Assembly: GCF_963674565.1 (NCBI RefSeq)
Contig: NZ_OY771430.1
Location: forward strand, 992,001 to 1,056,000
DNA length: 64,000 bases
DNA from: an uncultured Carboxylicivirga sp.
Lineage (GTDB): Bacteria > Bacteroidota > Bacteroidia > Bacteroidales > Marinilabiliaceae
Direction: 5' to 3'
In this document: positions 8,237 through 16,876 of the stretch, one piece after another
Position numbering within the stretch: position 1 is the first letter of the stretch
Layout: each line of letters begins with the position of its first letter
The notes under the pieces: generated by a model
What the model was told of the DNA's origin: nothing
What the model saw: the letters and a program-made list of their open reading frames with translations, nothing else
The model's database searches: none
Position numbers and translations under genes: made by a program

Positions 8237-8809
8237 CTATCCCTTTAAAAATTCAACCTGATGATAGCCTCCATCGTGTATTGTGAGTTTAATAACACAG
8301 CCATAGTTCAGATTTAGATTGAAAATATTTTCGGGTGGAATGGATAAGTATTTCATCAATTCAACCCTTATTACTCCTGAGTGTGTAACAATAGCAATTT
8401 TGTTGTGAACTTTTTCTTTCAGTAAAGAGAAGAATTCATTTACCCGACTGATTAACGCTGAAAACTTCTCTCCATTTGGCGGACTTTGATCAATAAAGCT
8501 ACTTGACCATTTATCAATGCTCAACCTATCTATTTCTTGCCAATCTTTTCCTTCCCAATCTCCAAAATTGAGTTCCATTATTCGATTATCGATCTGAATA
8601 TCTTCATTTTCAAACAAATCGTTGGCTAACTTTCTACAACGTATTAACGGACTTGAATAAACACTGTCAAATTGCTTGTGCAGAATTGTATTTCTGATTT
8701 GCTTTAGTTCATCTTCATAACTATCAGTAATATCCAAATCAAGTTGACCATAACAGATTCCTTTTTTTACCATTGGAGTGGTATGACGAATTAAATAGAT
8801 TTCCTTCAT
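8237..8809 (-). CDS. cobC: Alpha-ribazole phosphatase (histidine phosphatase family)
   Basis: 190 residues. The phosphoglycerate-mutase-like RHT motif is at residues 8-10, with H9 as predicted phosphohistidine; the second catalytic histidine is in IVTHSGVIRVE. It would dephosphorylate alpha-ribazole-5'-phosphate made by CobT, giving the alpha-ribazole used by CobS. The family is broad, and the specific substrate is inferred from its place between cobS and cobU. Its start overlaps the cobS stop by one base, suggesting translational coupling. Confidence 0.88.
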   Translation of the reverse strand: MKEIYLIRHTTPMVKKGICYGQLDLDITDSYEDELKQIRNTILHKQFDSVYSSPLIRCRKLANDLFENEDIQIDNRIMELNFGDWEGKDWQEIDRLSIDKWSSSFIDQSPPNGEKFSALISRVNEFFSLLKEKVHNKIAIVTHSGVIRVELMKYLSIPPENIFNLNLNYGCVIKLTIHDGGYHQVEFLKG

Positions 8810-9591
8810 CAGTTGAAAAAAGATAAATGATTAGTTTGATGAAATAATGCAACCAAGCAAATGTAGATTATCAGTTCGGTTGTTTGTTGAATTGTTCCAA
8901 GGCAATCACCTGTATATCCTCCTATCCATTTTTTAAAGTATCGTTCCAATAATAATTTAATAATTATTAGAATTGGGATAATAACAAGAACTTTAAAATC
9001 CATTAAAAGAAAAAGAGAAGGTATGGTTAATGCAAGTGCAATGAACAGGTCTTTTGATTGTAAGGCTTTTGTTATTGGTTTCGATTTACTACTGTCATCT
9101 TCACGCACATAATCAAGACTATGCATAGTCCATACAGCCATAAAGCGACTAATTACATGAGCTGTAATTAACGACAAGACAATGATGTCTGAAGGGAGGG
9201 CATTAATTGCAGTATATTTTGTTAATAAGAGAAGAATGATTCCGATGGCTCCGTAGGCTCCAATACGTGAATCTTTCATGATAGTCAAAATTTTATCTTT
9301 CGTCCAGCCACCTCCAAAAGCATCGCATACATCTGCAAATCCATCTTCATGAAAAGCTCCAGTAAGAAGTATACTTGCAGCCATTGATAACAAAATTGAT
9401 AATGAATCGGGCAGAAAGTAAGAAGCTGAAAGGTATACAAGAGCTGATAATCCTCCCACAAAATATCCAACCAGAGGAAAATAGCGATTACACTTGTTAA
9501 GATTATCCTGCGAAAATGCAATGTTAAATGGGATCGGTATTCGAGTAAAAAAACCGAATGCAGTTAATATGAGGTTGAATTGTTCTTTCAT
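8809..9591 (-). CDS. cobS: Adenosylcobinamide-GDP ribazoletransferase (cobalamin synthase)
   Basis: 260 residues, integral membrane protein with several hydrophobic segments. It has the conserved acidic metal-binding block HEDGFADVCDAFGGG followed by the KDSRIGAYG motif. It joins AdoCbi-GDP to alpha-ribazole, the last step to adenosylcobalamin, at the inner membrane. It lies second in the operon, after cobT, from which it is separated by 66 bases that hold an inverted repeat (9624-9652). Confidence 0.95.
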   Translation of the reverse strand: MKEQFNLILTAFGFFTRIPIPFNIAFSQDNLNKCNRYFPLVGYFVGGLSALVYLSASYFLPDSLSILLSMAASILLTGAFHEDGFADVCDAFGGGWTKDKILTIMKDSRIGAYGAIGIILLLLTKYTAINALPSDIIVLSLITAHVISRFMAVWTMHSLDYVREDDSSKSKPITKALQSKDLFIALALTIPSLFLLMDFKVLVIIPILIIIKLLLERYFKKWIGGYTGDCLGTIQQTTELIIYICLVALFHQTNHLSFFN

Positions 9592-9623
9592 GATGTTTTT
9601 TAATTACTAGACAGAAGAGAAAA

Positions 9624-9652
9624 TAAGCTATTAGTTATCAGCTAATAGCTTA
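9624..9652. repeat. Inverted repeat between cobT and cobS
   Basis: Arms AAGCTATTAG (9625-9634) and CTAATAGCTT (9642-9651) are exact reverse complements, with one more T/A pair outside and a 7-base loop. No U-tract follows on the minus strand, so termination is doubtful; it may be an mRNA-stability hairpin. The AGCTA wording resembles intergenic sequences at 40964-40998 and 49797-49822. Confidence 0.55.
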
Positions 9653-9657
9653 AAGTT

Positions 9658-10692
9658 TTATCTGTTACTTACTCCCGCATCAGCAAAGCTACTCATTTCA
9701 TTAATGAAGGCAACAGCAGATTGAATCAATGGGTATGCAACTGCTGCTCCGGTTCCTTCACCAAGTCGCATGCCTATATTTAAAAGGGCATTTGCACGTA
9801 AATGTTTAAGCATATATTGATGGCCTTTTTCATTGCTCTGATGCGTGAAAATGCAATAGTCCAGTATTTGTGCTTGCATTGCGTAAGCCGCCAGTAAGGC
9901 TGATGTTACAATGAATCCATCTACCATAATAATCATATTCAATTCGGCTGCTTTTAACATGGCTCCACAAATTGTAGCTGTTTCAAATCCGCCAAAGCAA
10001 GCCAAAATTTCTAATGGATCAGTTATGCTTTTGTGTAAATCAAGAGCTTTGGTTATTACATCAGCCTTGTGCTGAATACCTTTGTCATCCAATCCGGTGC
10101 CTGCACCACATGCATCAATTGGTTTTACTTTGGCATATTTACATAAAAGGGCAGAAGCGGAGGTTGTATTGCCAATGCCCATCTCACCGAAACCAATTAT
10201 GTTGGTACCTGTTTGATGTAATTCGGTAACCATATCAGTACCGTTTTGCATTGCCTGGCGACATTCTTTCAATGTCATTGCGGGTTCAATTGCAAAATTA
10301 CGTGTTCCTTTGGCTACTTTTTTGTTTATTAATTGATCATTAGCTTCAAAGTCGTAATTAACACCGGTGTCGGCTACCAAAAGGTTAATCTGGTGTTGAC
10401 GACTGAATACGTTAATAGCGGCTCCTCCAGCAAGAAAATTCATAACCATTTGAAAGGTTACTTCCTGCGGAAAAGGACTGACTCCTTCCTGTGTAATGCC
10501 GTGATCACCTGCGCAAACTAATATAGCCGGATGGTTCAGTTTAGGGTGTAGAGTTTTCTGAATACGGCATATCTGAGCGCCGATGGTTTCTAATTGGCCC
10601 AATGAACCCAACGGTTTTGTTTTACCGTTAATTTTTTCAGTAATTGCTTGATCCAGTGTAAGGTCAAGACTTTTAATTTGAATCTCCTGCAT
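9658..10692 (-). CDS. cobT: Nicotinate-nucleotide--dimethylbenzimidazole phosphoribosyltransferase
   Basis: 344 residues, a usual length. It activates the lower-ligand base by transferring phosphoribose from nicotinate mononucleotide to give alpha-ribazole phosphate. Conserved blocks include NGKTKPLGSLG near the N-terminus, AGDHGI, GFGEMGIGNTT, and the C-terminal RLGEGTGAA motif, whose glutamate E312 matches the catalytic Glu of characterised CobT. It is the first gene after the cobalamin riboswitch. No corrin-ring genes are in the window, consistent with salvage or with ring genes elsewhere. Confidence 0.96.
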   Translation of the reverse strand: MQEIQIKSLDLTLDQAITEKINGKTKPLGSLGQLETIGAQICRIQKTLHPKLNHPAILVCAGDHGITQEGVSPFPQEVTFQMVMNFLAGGAAINVFSRQHQINLLVADTGVNYDFEANDQLINKKVAKGTRNFAIEPAMTLKECRQAMQNGTDMVTELHQTGTNIIGFGEMGIGNTTSASALLCKYAKVKPIDACGAGTGLDDKGIQHKADVITKALDLHKSITDPLEILACFGGFETATICGAMLKAAELNMIIMVDGFIVTSALLAAYAMQAQILDYCIFTHQSNEKGHQYMLKHLRANALLNIGMRLGEGTGAAVAYPLIQSAVAFINEMSSFADAGVSNR

Positions 10693-10750
10693 TGTTTATG
10701 CATTAAAAGTTAAACAATTATCTTCAGGAGGGAAGTGGAAAGAATTTATA

Positions 10751-10762
10751 GCACAAGTGTGC
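10751..10762 (-). promoter_or_regulatory. Possible expression-platform hairpin competing with riboswitch P1
   Basis: GCACA (10751-10755) and TGTGC (10758-10762) form a perfect hairpin with a 2-base loop. Four of its bases overlap the 3' half of P1 (10759-10765), so the two helices cannot form together, as expected for a switch. Confidence 0.5.
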
Positions 10763-10957
10763 GCATCTGACTACTTTACCCCGAAGTTTATATGCTAAGG
10801 CAGGTATTCTGGCTCATCCCTTATCATATAACGTCTTCCCGAATAATCTAAAATTCAGTGACATAATGTTATTGACATTGAGACTTACAGCTGCGGGGAC
10901 AGCTCCGGAATATCATCTTACTGAGCACCGGATTCCCTATTATGCTTGCGCACCTTA
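10759..10957 (-). ncRNA. Cobalamin (AdoCbl) riboswitch controlling the cob operon
   Basis: Read on the minus strand, the sequence has the classic core: ATAGGGAATCCGGTG, GAGCTGTCCCCGCAGCTGTAA (B12 box region, about 10887-10908), GGGAAG, and GAGCCAGAATACCTGCC. The closing stem P1 can form between 10947-10953 and 10759-10765 (GTGCGCA with TGCGCAC). It lies 66 bases before cobT on the same strand. No poly-U terminator is seen before cobT, so control of translation initiation is more likely than of termination. Confidence 0.93.
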
Positions 10958-10963
10958 GTGATG

Positions 10964-10971
10964 CAAAAATA
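10964..10971 (-). promoter_or_regulatory. -7 element for the cob operon
   Basis: TATTTTTG on the minus strand, about 10 bases before the riboswitch aptamer begins. The -33 TTTG is not evident at the right distance, so the assignment rests on the -7 match and position. Confidence 0.5.
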
Positions 10972-11066
10972 GTAAAAGATATGGAAGAGTAGATGATAAT
11001 AGTTTAAGCTTATTGCATAAATATCATCATGAAAAATTTAGGTAGATTGATAATTCTAAAATAAAG

Positions 11067-11108
11067 AATTGCCCTGTCCATCTGATTTATCAAATGGACA
11101 GGGCAATT
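11067..11108 (-). terminator. Terminator after the permease-HMA gene
   Basis: Perfect 15-bp stem, 11067-11081 against 11094-11108 (core TTGCCCTGTCCAT), 12-base loop. On the minus strand it is followed by the T-rich CTTTATTTTAG. Confidence 0.8.
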
Positions 11109-11124
11109 TAATTTATTATCAGAA

Positions 11125-12501
11125 TTAAGCTAATCCTTTATACGAATAACCAAGTGATTCAATAGTAGATTCAACAATTGCATTATCTTGTTCAGAGGCT
11201 TCCACAATAACACGGTTACTTTGTGGGTCAGCTTCAACAGAAGCAATGCCATCTAATTTTCCTAGATTTTTTTCTACGCTCATTTTGCAATGACTACAGG
11301 TCATTCCTTCAACAATATAAGTTGTTTTAATAGTTGGTTTTGCCATGGTAAATGATGTGTTAAAAACAGGAACAACAGGAGCTCCTGCCGATGGTTTATT
11401 GTTGTTATTAAATATTATTGATTTAGAAAGTCGTTCCGTTTGAATTGTGGCTTTTTTTAATCTTTGTTTTTTGAGATATTTTTGAATATAACCATTCACT
11501 ATTAAGGTAATAAGGGTGATGGCTGATAGTAATTGAAACCATTCAGGTAATAGCTCATGTCGATGTCCTTCGTGCATGGCATGTTCGGCTAAAGTAAACC
11601 ATTCACGGGGTAGGAAGGCATTTATCAAAGTGCCGAAAACCATAGCTCCCAATATTATTGACCCGAGGTAGGAGATAAGTGTTTTTAATCCAAATACTTT
11701 TTGAATGATAGTTATTGTGGCAGCATTGGTCGCTGGTCCAGCCATTAATAAAACCAAGGCAGCACCTGGTGATAAACCTTTTAGCATCAAAACTGCTGCA
11801 ATAGGCACTGATGCTGTTGCACAAAGGTAAAGCGGAACTGAAGCAAGAAGTATGATCAACATGCTTAATGGTTCGTTATCAAGGTAATTGACAAAGAAAT
11901 CATCCGGAATAAGCACAGCTAATACAGCAGCGATTAAAATACCTATCACAAGCCATTTAGCAATATCCATCAGAAATTCATAAAAACCATATCGAAAGAT
12001 ACCTTTCCATCCTTGTTTGGTGCCCATTTTATCCGATTCACAACTTTCGCTTGATTTAGAAGCGTCTACTTTATCATCTTTTGCAATAGTATTTGTGGCT
12101 ACACCTCCTAATACGCCTGTTATTAAGGCAACAACAACACGTATAATGGCAAAAGGTAATCCTAACAATGAATAAGTTACCATAATGGAGTCAACACCCG
12201 TTTGTGGGGTTGAAATTAAGAAACTAACGCTTGAACCTTTGGAAGCGCCATTACGATAAAACGATATTCCGGTTGGTATTACACCGCAAGAGCATAAGGG
12301 GAGGGGAATGCCTAAAATGGCTGTATTTACAACGGATCCAAGATTGCTTTTCCCCATGAATCTATCGATCCAGCTTTGCGGGAACCATACTTTCAAAATA
12401 CCTGCAAAGAAAAAACCCAATAAAAGGTAAGGTGACATTGCCTTAAGCAGGTCAAACAATGAGTTGAAAAAATCGATTGTATAGGTCAATATTGCTTCCA
12501 T
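11125..12501 (-). CDS. SO_0444-type Cu/Zn efflux permease with C-terminal HMA domain
   Basis: 458 residues. Residues about 1-335 are a polytopic permease of the DUF318/ArsP-like superfamily with the conserved PLCSCGVIPTG motif (C70, C72) and a central PATNAATIT block. A His-rich loop (EHAMHEGHRHE) and a basic linker lead to a C-terminal heavy-metal-associated domain (about 393-458) with the metal-binding pair C402 and C405 (GMTCSHC). It likely exports a soft metal ion (copper, zinc or similar) across the inner membrane; the ion cannot be fixed from sequence. It is monocistronic, with its own -7 box and terminator. Confidence 0.82.
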   Translation of the reverse strand: MEAILTYTIDFFNSLFDLLKAMSPYLLLGFFFAGILKVWFPQSWIDRFMGKSNLGSVVNTAILGIPLPLCSCGVIPTGISFYRNGASKGSSVSFLISTPQTGVDSIMVTYSLLGLPFAIIRVVVALITGVLGGVATNTIAKDDKVDASKSSESCESDKMGTKQGWKGIFRYGFYEFLMDIAKWLVIGILIAAVLAVLIPDDFFVNYLDNEPLSMLIILLASVPLYLCATASVPIAAVLMLKGLSPGAALVLLMAGPATNAATITIIQKVFGLKTLISYLGSIILGAMVFGTLINAFLPREWFTLAEHAMHEGHRHELLPEWFQLLSAITLITLIVNGYIQKYLKKQRLKKATIQTERLSKSIIFNNNNKPSAGAPVVPVFNTSFTMAKPTIKTTYIVEGMTCSHCKMSVEKNLGKLDGIASVEADPQSNRVIVEASEQDNAIVESTIESLGYSYKGLA

Positions 12502-12577
12502 ATCCTGTAAACTTAATTCATCTGTTTTAGTTCAAACAGTTATATAAATTGATAAATGTAGATTTTTGGATAAGTGG

Positions 12578-12585
12578 CAAAAGTA
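12578..12585 (-). promoter_or_regulatory. -7 element for the permease-HMA gene
   Basis: TACTTTTG on the minus strand, beginning seven bases beyond the stem of the preceding lolA terminator, within its T-rich tail. Expected start about 65 bases before the ATG. No clear -33 TTTG. Confidence 0.45.
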
Positions 12586-12615
12586 ACAAAAAAATCCTGC
12601 CGATGGACAGGATTT
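12586..12615 (-). terminator. Terminator of the ftsK-lolA genes
   Basis: Stem AAATCCTG (12592-12599) / CAGGATTT (12608-12615), extended inside by CC/GG; on the minus strand it is followed by TTTTTTTG. It lies 22 bases after the lolA-like stop codon. Confidence 0.85.
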
Positions 12616-12637
12616 GAAGTTATGCTTGAATAAATTA

Positions 12638-13282
12638 TTATCTCATATCTATAACATCCACATCAGGGTTGGCAGCAGTATCAAAAACAAAACTCTTATC
12701 ATCAACTTGTTTATTAGTAATCATTTTTTTAACAATTACAGTGTAGTTGTTGCCATCCTTTCCCATCTGACGGAATGAAAACAATGTCAGATCATCTTTA
12801 AATACCAGTAATTTAATTCTTGAATAAGGTTTATCACGATTCGTAGGATACAGGTCAATTTCATGAACATCACGTCCTTCAGCAACACCATCACCAACAT
12901 AGTTAAGTTTATAACCATCCTGATAAATATTAAATATAGTAGCAGGATTAAGTGTTTCCTCATCATCAGGATCTGGAGTTGTAATATTTACTTCACCTGC
13001 TTCAACCATATGTGTGTAAAGAACTTCTCCATCGTAATAGGTGTCAACATCCATTAACGATACTTTGTATTTATTGCCTTTTAATATAATAGAACCATCA
13101 TAAATCTCTTCAATATTTTCCTGCAGATTTTCCATTTTGAATGAGAAATCGGCAATAATAGAAGGATATGCTTTTGTTTTGGCTGATACTTTATCAAGAA
13201 TTTCCTTTGCTTTTTCAGCTGACTGAGCAGAAGCTCCAATAGCTATTACAAGTAAAAGTAGAAATGAATAAAATGTCTTCAT
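12638..13282 (-). CDS. LolA-like outer-membrane lipoprotein carrier protein
   Basis: 214 residues with a signal peptide (about 1-19, ASAQ end). The mature part has the LolA/LolB-type half-barrel pattern: IIADFSFKMENLQ, GSIILKGNKYKVSL, YYDGEVLYTHM, and a late LLVFKDDLTLFSFRQM strand. It would ferry lipoproteins across the periplasm. It follows ftsK by 42 bases on the same strand, an arrangement familiar in Bacteroidota. Family members vary widely; other LolA-fold functions cannot be excluded. Confidence 0.75.
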   Translation of the reverse strand: MKTFYSFLLLLVIAIGASAQSAEKAKEILDKVSAKTKAYPSIIADFSFKMENLQENIEEIYDGSIILKGNKYKVSLMDVDTYYDGEVLYTHMVEAGEVNITTPDPDDEETLNPATIFNIYQDGYKLNYVGDGVAEGRDVHEIDLYPTNRDKPYSRIKLLVFKDDLTLFSFRQMGKDGNNYTVIVKKMITNKQVDDKSFVFDTAANPDVDVIDMR

Positions 13283-13324
13283 ATAAATAGTTTTTCTATA
13301 TTCTTATCAATTATTATTCCAAAA

Positions 13325-15787
13325 TTAATTAAACTGACTTAGATGCCTTTCCAGCTCCAGTTCATCGGCTATTAAAACCTGCCGGGCCTTACTACCTTCA
13401 AATGGCCCAACAATGCCTGCAGCTTCCAGCTGATCAATGATTCTACCGGCACGATTATAACCAATGGAGAAACGCCTCTGAATAAGAGATGTAGAACCTG
13501 ATTGGTTCGCAACAACAATACGGGCAGCTTCTTCAAACATCTGGTCTCTTTTTGAAAGATCAACATCTCCAGGTTCGGTTCCTCCACTATCGCTCCCCGA
13601 GTATTCAGGAAGAAGGAAAGCAGAGGTGTAGCCCCTTTGTTCACCAATATAATCATTGATTCGCTCAACTTCCGGCGTATCAACAAAAGCACACTGAACC
13701 CTTACTAAATCACTTCCTTGAGAAATAAGCATATCTCCACGACCAATTAACTGGTTGGCTCCAGGTGAATCCAAAATAGTCCGTGAGTCAATCATCGAAG
13801 CAACTTTAAATGCAACGCGGGTAGGGAAGTTTGCTTTAATAACACCTGTGATAATATTGGTCGATGGTCGTTGAGTGGCGATAATCATATGAATACCTAC
13901 GGCTCGGGCAAGCTGAGCAATACGCGCAATTGGTAATTCTACTTCTTTACCTGCTGTCATTATTAAATCAGCAAACTCATCTATAATCACTACAATATAT
14001 GGTAAGAAACGATGACCTTTTTCTGGATTAAGATTTCGCTTAACAAACTTGTGATTGTACTCTTTAATATTTCGGGCATGTGCTCCCTTTAATAACTCGT
14101 AACGATTATCCATTTCGATAGCTAAAGAGTTAAGAGTATTAACCACTTTTTGCACATCTGTGATGATTGACTCCTCTTCATCGGGTAGTTTAGCTAAGAA
14201 ATGACGTTCTATTTTTGAATAGATGTTAAGCTCCACTTTCTTAGGGTCTACCATCACAAACTTCAATTGCGAAGGATGCTTTTTATAAAGTAAAGAAGAT
14301 ATAATCGCATTTAGTCCGACCGATTTACCTTGTCCTGTAGCACCCGCTACAAGCATATGAGGTGCTTTGGCCAAATCGATAACAAAAGTTTCGTTAGAAA
14401 TGGTTTTTCCTAATGCGATTGGTAACTCGTATTTAGTATTCTGGAATTTTTTTGCACTGATGATTGAACGCATTGATACCACTTCAGGTTCCGAATTGGG
14501 AACTTCAATACCAATGGTTCCTCTTCCCGGGATTGGAGCAATAATACGAATACCTAAAGCAGCCAGAGAAAGAGCTATATCGTCCTCAAGATTTTTAATT
14601 TTTGAAATACGAACACCAGGTGCAGGCACAATTTCATAAAGCGTTACAGTAGGCCCAACAGTAGCCTTAATGTTTTTTATTTGAATCTTATAATCTTCCA
14701 GAGTTTTAACAATCCGGTTTTTGTTTGATTCCAATTCATCCATTGTTACCTCCCCATTGTCGCTACGATGGTCATCTAATAGCTCAATGGTTGGAAGCTT
14801 ATACGAAGAAAGGTCTAAGGTTGGATCGTAATCACCCAATGGTTCTCCATCATAAAAATCTGATATCTCTTCTTCTTCGTGTTTTTCTATTTTTAAGTCT
14901 AGATCAAATTCATCACTATTTAATTCTGGATCAACATCTGTATCTAATTCAATAGTGGTTATACTTTCCTTAACAGAGTTGTCTTGATAATTATTAGCTT
15001 CGACTTCAACAAGTGGTTTAACGATTTCATCTTCTTCCTCAATCTCTTCTTCTCTTATTGAAGAAACGAATTCATTCTCCTTTTCTTCTTGATAAGATGA
15101 AACTATCTCTGTTGTATCTTCTTTTGTATTTGCATTAGTTTCAACAGCTTCAGATTCACCCGTTTTATTAAATGGTTTTCGCATTGCACGGTAAAATGCT
15201 TCAAATGTCACAGAAAGGTATACGACTAGGCTAACCATCAATAAAATGAATGTGCCAACAGATCCAATTGAAGCAGACAACCATTTACTTATGAAATAAC
15301 CATGTGCACCTCCTAATAGCAAGTATTGACTATCAGTACCAGATGCAAAGAAAAAGCCTAAGGTGATAGAGAGCCAAACAGATACAAAAAAGCAATGATA
15401 AAGGGTCTTTTTTAATGGTAAAATTCTCGCACCTAATAATCTGAAACCACCAACGAATAATATTAAGATTAATGAGAATGCAGCAATACCAATGCCGTCA
15501 TTAATAAAATAATCAGCCAGATAGGCACCGAATTTACCTGTCCAGTTTTCAACTGTTATATCAGCATCTGATATTAAGTCCCAGAGTGGAATATCAAATT
15601 TGCTTTTATCTGCAAATCCCGTAAACAGGTAAGAGAAAAAAGCCAGTAATAAAAAGAAATTGATACCAATGGTGATAATACCTGCAATAAATCTTAGTTT
15701 GAAATGGCGAAGGTTTTCAAACCATAATTTTAATTTATCGGAAAGAGGTGTTTTTTTTACTTTTTGCTTCTTTTGTTTCTTGGCCAT
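13325..15787 (-). CDS. ftsK: DNA translocase FtsK/SpoIIIE
   Basis: 820 residues from the chosen start MAKKQKKQK. Four to five N-terminal membrane segments are followed by an acidic linker (about 215-330, rich in Glu/Asp), the alpha/beta motor with Walker A GATGQGKS (K488), Walker B IVVIIDEFADLI, and a C-terminal winged-helix gamma domain (SLIQRRFSIGYNRAGRIIDQLEAAGIVG). It pumps chromosome DNA through the division septum. The open frame extends 25 codons further to 15862, but a -7 box lies at 15822-15829 inside that extension, so the start at 15787 is preferred. Confidence 0.95.
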   Translation of the reverse strand: MAKKQKKQKVKKTPLSDKLKLWFENLRHFKLRFIAGIITIGINFFLLLAFFSYLFTGFADKSKFDIPLWDLISDADITVENWTGKFGAYLADYFINDGIGIAAFSLILILFVGGFRLLGARILPLKKTLYHCFFVSVWLSITLGFFFASGTDSQYLLLGGAHGYFISKWLSASIGSVGTFILLMVSLVVYLSVTFEAFYRAMRKPFNKTGESEAVETNANTKEDTTEIVSSYQEEKENEFVSSIREEEIEEEDEIVKPLVEVEANNYQDNSVKESITTIELDTDVDPELNSDEFDLDLKIEKHEEEEISDFYDGEPLGDYDPTLDLSSYKLPTIELLDDHRSDNGEVTMDELESNKNRIVKTLEDYKIQIKNIKATVGPTVTLYEIVPAPGVRISKIKNLEDDIALSLAALGIRIIAPIPGRGTIGIEVPNSEPEVVSMRSIISAKKFQNTKYELPIALGKTISNETFVIDLAKAPHMLVAGATGQGKSVGLNAIISSLLYKKHPSQLKFVMVDPKKVELNIYSKIERHFLAKLPDEEESIITDVQKVVNTLNSLAIEMDNRYELLKGAHARNIKEYNHKFVKRNLNPEKGHRFLPYIVVIIDEFADLIMTAGKEVELPIARIAQLARAVGIHMIIATQRPSTNIITGVIKANFPTRVAFKVASMIDSRTILDSPGANQLIGRGDMLISQGSDLVRVQCAFVDTPEVERINDYIGEQRGYTSAFLLPEYSGSDSGGTEPGDVDLSKRDQMFEEAARIVVANQSGSTSLIQRRFSIGYNRAGRIIDQLEAAGIVGPFEGSKARQVLIADELELERHLSQFN

Positions 15788-15821
15788 AGGAATAAAAAAT
15801 TGTATCGGATCTTGCCTACCA

Positions 15822-15829
15822 CAAAAATA
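15822..15829 (-). promoter_or_regulatory. -7 element before ftsK
   Basis: TATTTTTG on the minus strand, about 35 bases before the MAKKQ start. It decides the start choice because transcription would begin downstream of the alternative ATG. Confidence 0.5.
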
Positions 15830-15886
15830 ATAAAAGCCTTGCCAAAATATGAATTCAGGCAAAAATCTTTGAAAAAATGATAAAGC

Positions 15887-16570
15887 TTATAACTGCATTA
15901 ACGAAGAAACGATTTCTTTTATTTCATCAGGATCAGTTTCTCGATAATTTTTAGGAATTATGAACTCGTCATCTTTGATGTTCTTTAGCTTTACATTCTT
16001 TGCTTCAAAAGCTAAATCCATACCTTGAAAGTTAACTCTAAATTCGAGTAATGGTCCGGGAACATCTTCAAAAGGAGTATTTGCATTCGGTGAGGTAAAA
16101 TTAATTTCCTTAGTATAATAGAATACCATGTCAGGTATATTTTTATCATAGAAAGAGGCTGTTCCCATGAAGCAATTATAACCTGCTACTATCTTAGTTG
16201 AATCTTTAAATAAGGTAATTTTTGCTTTTTTGCTGTTCTCAAATAATATCAGATCTTCTGCATCCTTTTGAGGATAATAAAGTCGTTTGTCTAAGATTTT
16301 GAGTAGTGTAAAACATGTATCTCCACTTGATCGGGATATATATTCTAAATTGTAGATATTAAATTCTCCTTTTATAAGTATCTTGAAGTTTTCGTCTTTG
16401 AATGTGGTTGTCATTTCACCTGGAAGAAAAGCTGAGAATCCTTGTCCCATTATTTCTTTTGGATAAGTAATGGCATAAGTGATTATTCCCTGATCAGCTT
16501 CCTTTTTAGAAGAATCTGTACAAGAACTAATGAATAATATAAATAAGACTACGGATAATACTTGTTTCAT
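15887..16570 (-). CDS. Uncharacterised lipoprotein
   Basis: 227 residues from the start MKQVLSVV, which gives a clean lipoprotein signal with cysteine in the lipobox FISSC (C17). The rest is predicted periplasmic, mostly beta (ITYAITYPKEIMG near the N-terminus, later EAKNVKLKNIKDDEFIIPKNY). I do not recognise the family firmly. A longer frame reaches 16606, but a -7 box at 16604-16611 makes the shorter start better. It lies 99 bases upstream of ftsK on the same strand; a role in envelope biogenesis would be guesswork. Confidence 0.7.
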   Translation of the reverse strand: MKQVLSVVLFILFISSCTDSSKKEADQGIITYAITYPKEIMGQGFSAFLPGEMTTTFKDENFKILIKGEFNIYNLEYISRSSGDTCFTLLKILDKRLYYPQKDAEDLILFENSKKAKITLFKDSTKIVAGYNCFMGTASFYDKNIPDMVFYYTKEINFTSPNANTPFEDVPGPLLEFRVNFQGMDLAFEAKNVKLKNIKDDEFIIPKNYRETDPDEIKEIVSSLMQL

Positions 16571-16603
16571 CTTTACATTTTCCCAATTGCATAAGCAAGG
16601 CTT

Positions 16604-16611
16604 CAAAAATA
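16604..16611 (-). promoter_or_regulatory. -7 element before the lipoprotein gene
   Basis: TATTTTTG on the minus strand, about 35 bases before the chosen ATG at 16570. No matching -33 seen. Confidence 0.45.
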
Positions 16612-16876
16612 GTAATTAAAATATGAGAAGTCCGATTGTTAGTCTTTAATTTCCGATGGTTAATAAAAAAATACAGTTTGATATTCACTTGTAATAGATA
16701 TTTCACTACAAATAACGTCTCAACAAATCTAATTTAAATTTCCTTTGAATGAACTTAGATCAAGGGACATTTAATTGTTTCATAGATAGCATCGTGATTG
16801 ATTAAAGTCATTTAAATAATGAGTTAAAATTTGTTATATCGCATATACCCTTTAACAAATCAAATTATGAAAAATC

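Larger units (their letters stand above)
10693..11124 (-). other. Intergenic region holding the cob riboswitch, its promoter and a convergent-side terminator
   Basis: No protein gene. It contains the short cobT leader, the cobalamin riboswitch, the -7 box, and the terminator of the permease gene (11067-11108). I see nothing further between about 10975 and 11060. Confidence 0.7.
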
